DNA of 31,006 nucleotides from contig WRAL01000002.1 in assembly GCA_009780285.1 (NCBI GenBank), positions 1 through 31,006 on the forward strand, written 5' to 3'. The translations under genes and the position numbers were made by a program. The stretch is from Treponema sp. (lineage in GTDB: Bacteria > Spirochaetota > Spirochaetia > Treponematales > Breznakiellaceae). Every line of letters begins with the position of its first letter. Position 1 is the first letter of the stretch. Positions 27,896 through 31,006 of this stretch are shown here, in pieces. The notes beneath the pieces are model-generated. The model did not search any database, was not told the origin of the DNA, and was given only the letters and a program-made list of their open reading frames with translations.

Positions 27896-28392
27896 TGTGG
27901 AAAGGATTTTTTTCAGTCGCGCTCGCGCTTGCGCTTGCGTCGCCGCTGTCGCCTGCGCCTGCGTCGGGGGATGCGCAAGCCCCCCTCCCCCCGTTGTCAT
28001 CGACTCTGCCGATGTTAGCCGAGTTGAGCGGGATTTTGAGGAGCTTAGAGACGAACATCTTAGACTCCAACGCGCTTATCGAGAGCTTGAGGAGCGAAGC
28101 GCGGGATATGCTGAGGCTTATAGACGAGCAGCAAGCGCAATTGCTGGAGGCCTCGACGAGATCGCGGGAATCGGAGGAGACAGCCTCGCGCTTGTTCGCC
28201 GAGCAAGAGAGCTCCTTGCGCTCATTGAGGGAATCGTTCTTGGCATTGTCGATGAGGACGACGGCGCTGGAGCGGGAGAATAGCGGGCTAAAGGAAAGGC
28301 TTTCGAAATCGCTGGCCGCGAACTTCGCGCAGGGCGTCGTGATAGCGGCGCTCGCGGCCCTGCTTTTCCTCGCGCTGAGGCGACGCAAATAG
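27895..28392 (+). CDS. spanin-like membrane protein with coiled coil, outer frame of an embedded pair
   Basis: 165 residues. The N-terminal signal peptide (about 1-25, FFSVALALALASPLSPAPAS) is followed by a long coiled coil (about 40-140, heptads such as LRSEARDMLRLIDEQQAQLL) and a C-terminal membrane segment (about 144-161, VVIAALAALLFLAL) ending RRRK. That topology puts the coiled coil in the periplasm with the anchor at the C terminus, the reverse of lambda Rz. A second, lipoprotein-like ORF lies in another frame of the same DNA. Together, with an endolysin next door, they suggest a two-component spanin that disrupts the outer membrane at lysis. Confidence 0.65.
   Translation: MWKGFFSVALALALASPLSPAPASGDAQAPLPPLSSTLPMLAELSGILRSLETNILDSNALIESLRSEARDMLRLIDEQQAQLLEASTRSRESEETASRLFAEQESSLRSLRESFLALSMRTTALERENSGLKERLSKSLAANFAQGVVIAALAALLFLALRRRK
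27897..28283 (+). CDS. embedded lipoprotein-like ORF (o-spanin candidate)
   Basis: 128 residues from GTG 27897, two bases inside the ATG of the gene in the other frame, so both starts would use the same ribosome binding site (GGCGGAGGGG). A longer version from ATG 27864 is possible. The N terminus has a charged start and a Cys/Ala/Val core ending in a lipobox VGGC (Cys26), then ASPPPP, a proline tether usual in Rz1-type o-spanins. After it comes a helical, charged coiled coil (RVERDFEELRDEHLRLQRAY). Full embedding in an alternative frame matches lambda Rz1/Rz. The extra Cys before the lipobox (positions 12, 14, 20 and 22) are odd. Not proven. Confidence 0.55.
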   Translation: MERIFFSRARACACVAAVACACVGGCASPPPPVVIDSADVSRVERDFEELRDEHLRLQRAYRELEERSAGYAEAYRRAASAIAGGLDEIAGIGGDSLALVRRARELLALIEGIVLGIVDEDDGAGAGE

Positions 28393-28421
28393 ACCCCCCG
28401 GGGGGCATGGAGGATTATTTA

Positions 28422-28976
28422 ATGAAAAAGACTATTGCCATTTCCAGCGGCCACGGGCTTCACGTTCGAGGCGCGAGCGGCCACGTCGACGAGGTGGACG
28501 AGGCGCGGAAGGTCGTCGATCGAGTGGCGGAAGACCTTCGCGCGCTGGGCCACGTCGCTCTCGTCTTTCACGACGACGCGAGCGGGACGCAGGCGCGCAA
28601 CCTCGACGCGACCGTCGGCTGGCATAACAAACAGGCGCGCGATCTCGATTTAAGCGTGCACTTCAATTCATCGCCCGACGGCCTTGTCGAAAAGGCAATC
28701 GGCGTGGAGGCGGCGGTTCATCCCTCGGCGGACGGCGCGACGCGGGGGATCGCCTCGCGCCTGGCCAAGGCCGTGGCCGACTCGGGCGGGCTTAGGCTGC
28801 GCCGGCCGGGGAAATGGCCCGGCGTTCACGAGGTGAACACGTCGTTCGGGCGGGTTTGCAAGAAGAACCCTGTGATACTGGAGGTCTGCTTCGTGAACAG
28901 CGCCGAGGACTGCCGGCTTTACGGCGAGCGCTTCGAGGCGATCTGCGCGGCGATAGCGCGCGAGCTTGCGGCGTAG
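28422..28976 (+). CDS. N-acetylmuramoyl-L-alanine amidase (Amidase_3), endolysin
   Basis: 184 residues. The start at 28422 is nine bases after GGAGG; an ATG at 28407 lies on that site and is less likely. The zinc-amidase pattern is complete: SSGHG with H11, a Glu in EVDEARKV (E24 or E27), SVHFNSS with H80, and VILEVCFVNS with catalytic E154. It cuts the bond between muramic acid and the stem peptide. There is no signal peptide, so release depends on a holin, and none is certain here. The short length, with no wall-binding domain, is typical of a Gram-negative-type phage endolysin. Confidence 0.9.
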   Translation: MKKTIAISSGHGLHVRGASGHVDEVDEARKVVDRVAEDLRALGHVALVFHDDASGTQARNLDATVGWHNKQARDLDLSVHFNSSPDGLVEKAIGVEAAVHPSADGATRGIASRLAKAVADSGGLRLRRPGKWPGVHEVNTSFGRVCKKNPVILEVCFVNSAEDCRLYGERFEAICAAIARELAA

Positions 28977-28987
28977 GGGGAGGGGGG

Positions 28988-29458
28988 ATGAAAGATAAAT
29001 TATTATGGCTGTGGCAGGCGCCGCAGCACTTGTTGGGACTGGCGCTGATAGCGATAACAAAAGCCAAGCCGCGCGCGCTGGACGGCACGGTCTACTGGCA
29101 CTTTGAGCGGAAGGGATGGTTTACCAAATTTATTTCCGGCGGTTCTTTCGGCGCCTACATCCTGATGCCGCAAAGAAGCGACCTTAAAACCGAGGTGCCC
29201 CACGAAGGCGGCCATAGCCGCCAGTCGGCAAGGTGGGGGCCGCTGTACCTGCCTGTGATAGGCGTGTACAGCGCGGTTTTCTGTAATCTGTGGGACAGGT
29301 GGTTCCATAAGTCGTGGGAGACCTACGACCGGATATACTGGTACTACATGACGCGCTGGACGGAGAGGCAGGCGGACAGGCTGGGCGGCGTGGACAGGGC
29401 GAAGGCGCTCAGGCGCATTCCGCGCACGGAAAAGGCGCGCTTTCCGGCGGTGGCGTAA
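28988..29458 (+). CDS. membrane-associated HExxH protein, unknown
   Basis: 156 residues starting after GGGGGAGGGGGG. EVPHEGGHSRQSARWGPLYL (about 69-88) holds HEGGH (H72, E73, H76), a zinc-metallopeptidase-like motif next to a hydrophobic, aromatic segment (LYLPVIGVYSAVFCNLW). The first 20 residues are also hydrophobic. The motif and the GPLYLPVIG pattern recall a family of small membrane proteins I have seen in anaerobes, with no known function. In this place it may help lysis or alter the envelope, but that is inference. Confidence 0.65.
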   Translation: MKDKLLWLWQAPQHLLGLALIAITKAKPRALDGTVYWHFERKGWFTKFISGGSFGAYILMPQRSDLKTEVPHEGGHSRQSARWGPLYLPVIGVYSAVFCNLWDRWFHKSWETYDRIYWYYMTRWTERQADRLGGVDRAKALRRIPRTEKARFPAVA

Positions 29459-29469
29459 GCGGATCGCCG

Positions 29470-29586
29470 GTGGCCGTAGCGATAATCGCCCTGGCTCTGA
29501 TCCTGACGGGCTCGCTCGCGATCCTTTCGCTTTTGGATCGGAGCGAGCCCTTCCGTGACGGCGCCGAGGAGGAAGGCGCGGTTTAG
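29470..29586 (+). CDS. tiny single-TM peptide, holin-sized (doubtful)
   Basis: 38 residues from GTG 29470 (VAVAIIALALILTGSLAIL), one membrane segment followed by an acidic tail (DRSEPFRDGAEEEGAV). No good ribosome binding site is visible, and the frame also opens upstream inside the previous gene. It would suit a small holin or pinholin next to the endolysin. The stop lies inside the convergent integrase stop region (29583-29586). Confidence 0.4.
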   Translation: MAVAIIALALILTGSLAILSLLDRSEPFRDGAEEEGAV

Positions 29587-30854
29587 CCGCCGCGTTGCCC
29601 TTCGTCTTCCCCCGCGCGCCCGCCTTTTTCCAGAGCCTCGGATATCCTCCTGCCCACGTCGCCTATCGTCTTATCCGTCGAGTGAAGGTAAATCTTCGTG
29701 GTCTCCATGCTGCAATGCCCCAGCAAGTCCTGTATGTAGCGCAGCGACACGTTCCGCTTCTCCAAAAGCGAGGCGAGGGAGTGCCGCGAGCTGTGCGGCA
29801 CTATCTTCCTGACGCCAAGCTCTATCCCGGCGCGTGCGAGCCAGCGGCGAAAGTTGCCGTATATCCACGAGGGGCCGGGGGTGGATCCGTCCTTCAGCGA
29901 GAAAACGAACTCGTGCCTGCCGTTTTCCTCCCAAAGTCGGCGTATGGCCGCCTGAAGGACCGGGTCGAAAGGCGCGTCCCGTTCCTTCTTGCCCTTTGGC
30001 GGCCCAAGCCTCCGCGTCTTCCTGTCGAAGTCCTGCCAGGCGTTTTTCACGGTTATTTTCGGGGCGCTCCAGTCCAGGCACTCGGGCTTCAGGGCGAATA
30101 TCTCCGCGCGCCGCAGCCCCGAAAGAAACATCGCCGCGCAGACCGCCAGCTCCATCGTGGAACCCAAAACCCCCGGCTCGAACAGCCTCAGCATCTCGTC
30201 CTCCGGGAGGAAGCCCCGGCGAACGCTTTTCGTTTTAGGCTTGCCCAGGTATTTGAAGGGGTTGAGCCATCGCCTGTTCTTGCGCTGGTAATCTTCGAAG
30301 GCCATGCGCATGAAGATCACGACGCCGGCGAAGGTACGGCTCCCGCCCATCGGCCGTCCGTTCGACAGGCTTTTCGCCGACAGCCGCGTTACGAAGGCCA
30401 GCGCGTCCTCCTCCTCGGCCTCGGCTATACGAAGAGCGCAGAACTCGTCGCCCTTAATGTGGTTGTCGAAATAGCTGCGGTAGTTGGAAAGCGTGTCGGG
30501 GGAGTAGGGGCGGTTTTGGGAGGCGTTGATGCCCGTCCTCGGGCTGGTCTCCATTTTGGTGAACTGCTCGACCCATTCGCCCACCGACACGTCCGCGAAT
30601 TTGACCCGCCTCGCGGCTCCCTGCTCCTGCGCTTTCCCGAGGAAGGCGATCAGGGCGAGGGCGGCGGCGCACGCGGCGGCCTTCGTCCGTGGGCTTCTGT
30701 GATGGGCCAGCTCCTCCGGCAGGTCCTGGAAGCTGCGCCGCTTCCATTCCCGGCAGGTTCTGGCCGGCAGTCCGCAGGACGGATTAAGGGTGATCTGAAA
30801 CGTTTTCGAGTCGGCGCGGCGGGGGGTGGAATACGGCTTTGGCAATCTGGGCAT
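29583..30854 (-). CDS. int: tyrosine recombinase (phage integrase)
   Basis: 423 residues. I place the start at ATG 30854, seven bases behind AAAAGGAG on the minus strand; an upstream GTG lies in a tandem repeat and lacks such a site. The N-terminal third resembles an arm-binding domain, followed by a SAM-like core-binding domain. The catalytic domain has Arg248 (SGLRRAEIFAL), His354 and Arg357 (VPHSSRHSLAS), His380 (LLGHCSMETT) and Tyr389 (TKIYLH), the expected R..HxxR..H..Y set. It catalyses integration and excision at the tRNA-Phe gene, whose 3' end lies about 100 bp beyond its start. It is the only clear minus-strand gene of the right half. Confidence 0.93.
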   Translation of the reverse strand: MPRLPKPYSTPRRADSKTFQITLNPSCGLPARTCREWKRRSFQDLPEELAHHRSPRTKAAACAAALALIAFLGKAQEQGAARRVKFADVSVGEWVEQFTKMETSPRTGINASQNRPYSPDTLSNYRSYFDNHIKGDEFCALRIAEAEEEDALAFVTRLSAKSLSNGRPMGGSRTFAGVVIFMRMAFEDYQRKNRRWLNPFKYLGKPKTKSVRRGFLPEDEMLRLFEPGVLGSTMELAVCAAMFLSGLRRAEIFALKPECLDWSAPKITVKNAWQDFDRKTRRLGPPKGKKERDAPFDPVLQAAIRRLWEENGRHEFVFSLKDGSTPGPSWIYGNFRRWLARAGIELGVRKIVPHSSRHSLASLLEKRNVSLRYIQDLLGHCSMETTKIYLHSTDKTIGDVGRRISEALEKGGRAGEDEGQRGG

Positions 30855-30871
30855 AGCATCTCCTTTTCGGA

Positions 30872-30893
30872 ATAAGCGCACGATAAGCGCACG
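30872..30893. repeat. tandem 11-bp repeat upstream of int
   Basis: ATAAGCGCACG occurs twice back to back (30872-30882, 30883-30893). Position between int and the att site suggests integrase or excisionase arm-type sites, or an operator for int. Confidence 0.5.
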
Positions 30894-30931
30894 ATGCTGC
30901 CCGTCTTAACGAATCTTCGGTTTTCTGCGAT

Positions 30932-30960
30932 GCTAAATCATTGCCAGGCAACGATTTAGC
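30932..30960. repeat. 29-bp palindrome beside the tRNA 3' end
   Basis: GCTAAATC...GATTTAGC with inner TTGCC/GGCAA forms a nearly perfect palindrome around one central base, with a single mismatch pair. It ends two bases before the tRNA 3' end. There is no T tract, so it is more likely a protein-binding or att-associated site than a terminator. Confidence 0.55.
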
Positions 30961-30962
30961 TA

Positions 30963-31006
30963 TGCCACCTCGGGGAATTGAACCCCAGACACGCAGATTT
31001 TCAGTC
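30963..31006 (-). tRNA. tRNA-Phe(GAA), 3' part (positions 30-73), attachment site
   Basis: Read on the minus strand: anticodon loop CTGAAAA (anticodon GAA), 3' half of its stem TCTGC, five-base variable loop GTGTC, T arm TGGGG/TTCAATT/CCCCG, acceptor strand AGGTGGC and discriminator A73. All 44 bases fit tRNA numbering exactly. CCA is not encoded; the next bases are TAGC. The 5' half is beyond the window. The adjacent integrase implies that the attachment core is in this 3' half. Confidence 0.9.

Noticed and set aside
28394..28405. Perfect palindrome CCCCCCGGGGGG between spanin and amidase genes
   Set aside because: It has no loop to fold into a hairpin and no T tract. It may be chance or a weak binding site; nothing supports a specific role.
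28407..28421. ATG 28407 as the amidase start
   Set aside because: It lies on the GGAGG site; the ATG at 28422 gives the usual short N terminus before the SSGHG motif.
29595..30875. 426-codon open frame on the + strand opposite the integrase
   Set aside because: The integrase frame has all catalytic residues and a good start; the + frame has no recognisable features.
30855..30881. GTG 30881 as the integrase start
   Set aside because: It lies in the 11-bp tandem repeat and has no ribosome binding site; the ATG at 30854 has AAAAGGAG at good spacing.

Overview
The window is most of one integrated, high-GC prophage of a contractile-tailed (myovirus-type) phage, read mainly on the + strand. Its right edge is a tRNA-Phe(GAA) gene (minus strand, 3' half only) that served as the attachment site, with a tyrosine integrase beside it. 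The left end of the prophage lies outside the window. The host cannot be named. The tRNA has no encoded CCA, and the gene style (polyvalent proteins among the head genes, an SU10-like capsid, an RCC1 tail fibre) would suit a spirochaete or another anaerobe, but that is a guess.

Layout. 1-410: two short overlapping minus-strand ORFs with a possible -1 frameshift site. 411-641: back-to-back promoters, then a compact structured RNA element ending in a strong terminator. 642-11477: a 'polyvalent protein' region. Two giant multidomain proteins (1301 and 1793 aa) carry PBECR-type nuclease, LPD1 metallopeptidase-like, DdrB/ParB-like, LPD3-like and ADP-ribosyltransferase (ART) domains. An AT-rich orphan gene lies between them, and a four-Cys miniprotein and an ADP-ribosylglycohydrolase (ARH) follow. 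11571-11732: a second copy of the promoter plus RNA element. 11775-15755: head genes (protease/scaffold with a nuclease domain inserted, major capsid protein, accessory protein), closed by a terminator. 15830-18396: a DUF4406-like enzyme and two neck/connector proteins. 18393-26891: baseplate hub, spike, LysM/gp25-like wedge, baseplate J, a gpI-position protein and a tail fibre with a seven-bladed RCC1 propeller. 26953-29586: small and membrane proteins, an embedded spanin-like pair, an amidase endolysin, an HExxH membrane protein and a holin-sized peptide. 29583-30854: integrase.

How it works together. Injected or head-associated polyvalent proteins presumably act on the host at infection. 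The ART and ARH genes form one translationally coupled unit that looks like a reversible-modification or toxin/immunity pair. The toxin-like domains look like exchangeable cassettes: six copies of a 26-bp motif with invariant 12-bp spacing sit at module borders, most of them next to strong inverted repeats, and two internal ribosome-binding-site/start pairs lie inside the 1793-aa ORF. Terminase, portal, tail sheath, tail tube and tape measure are not in the window.
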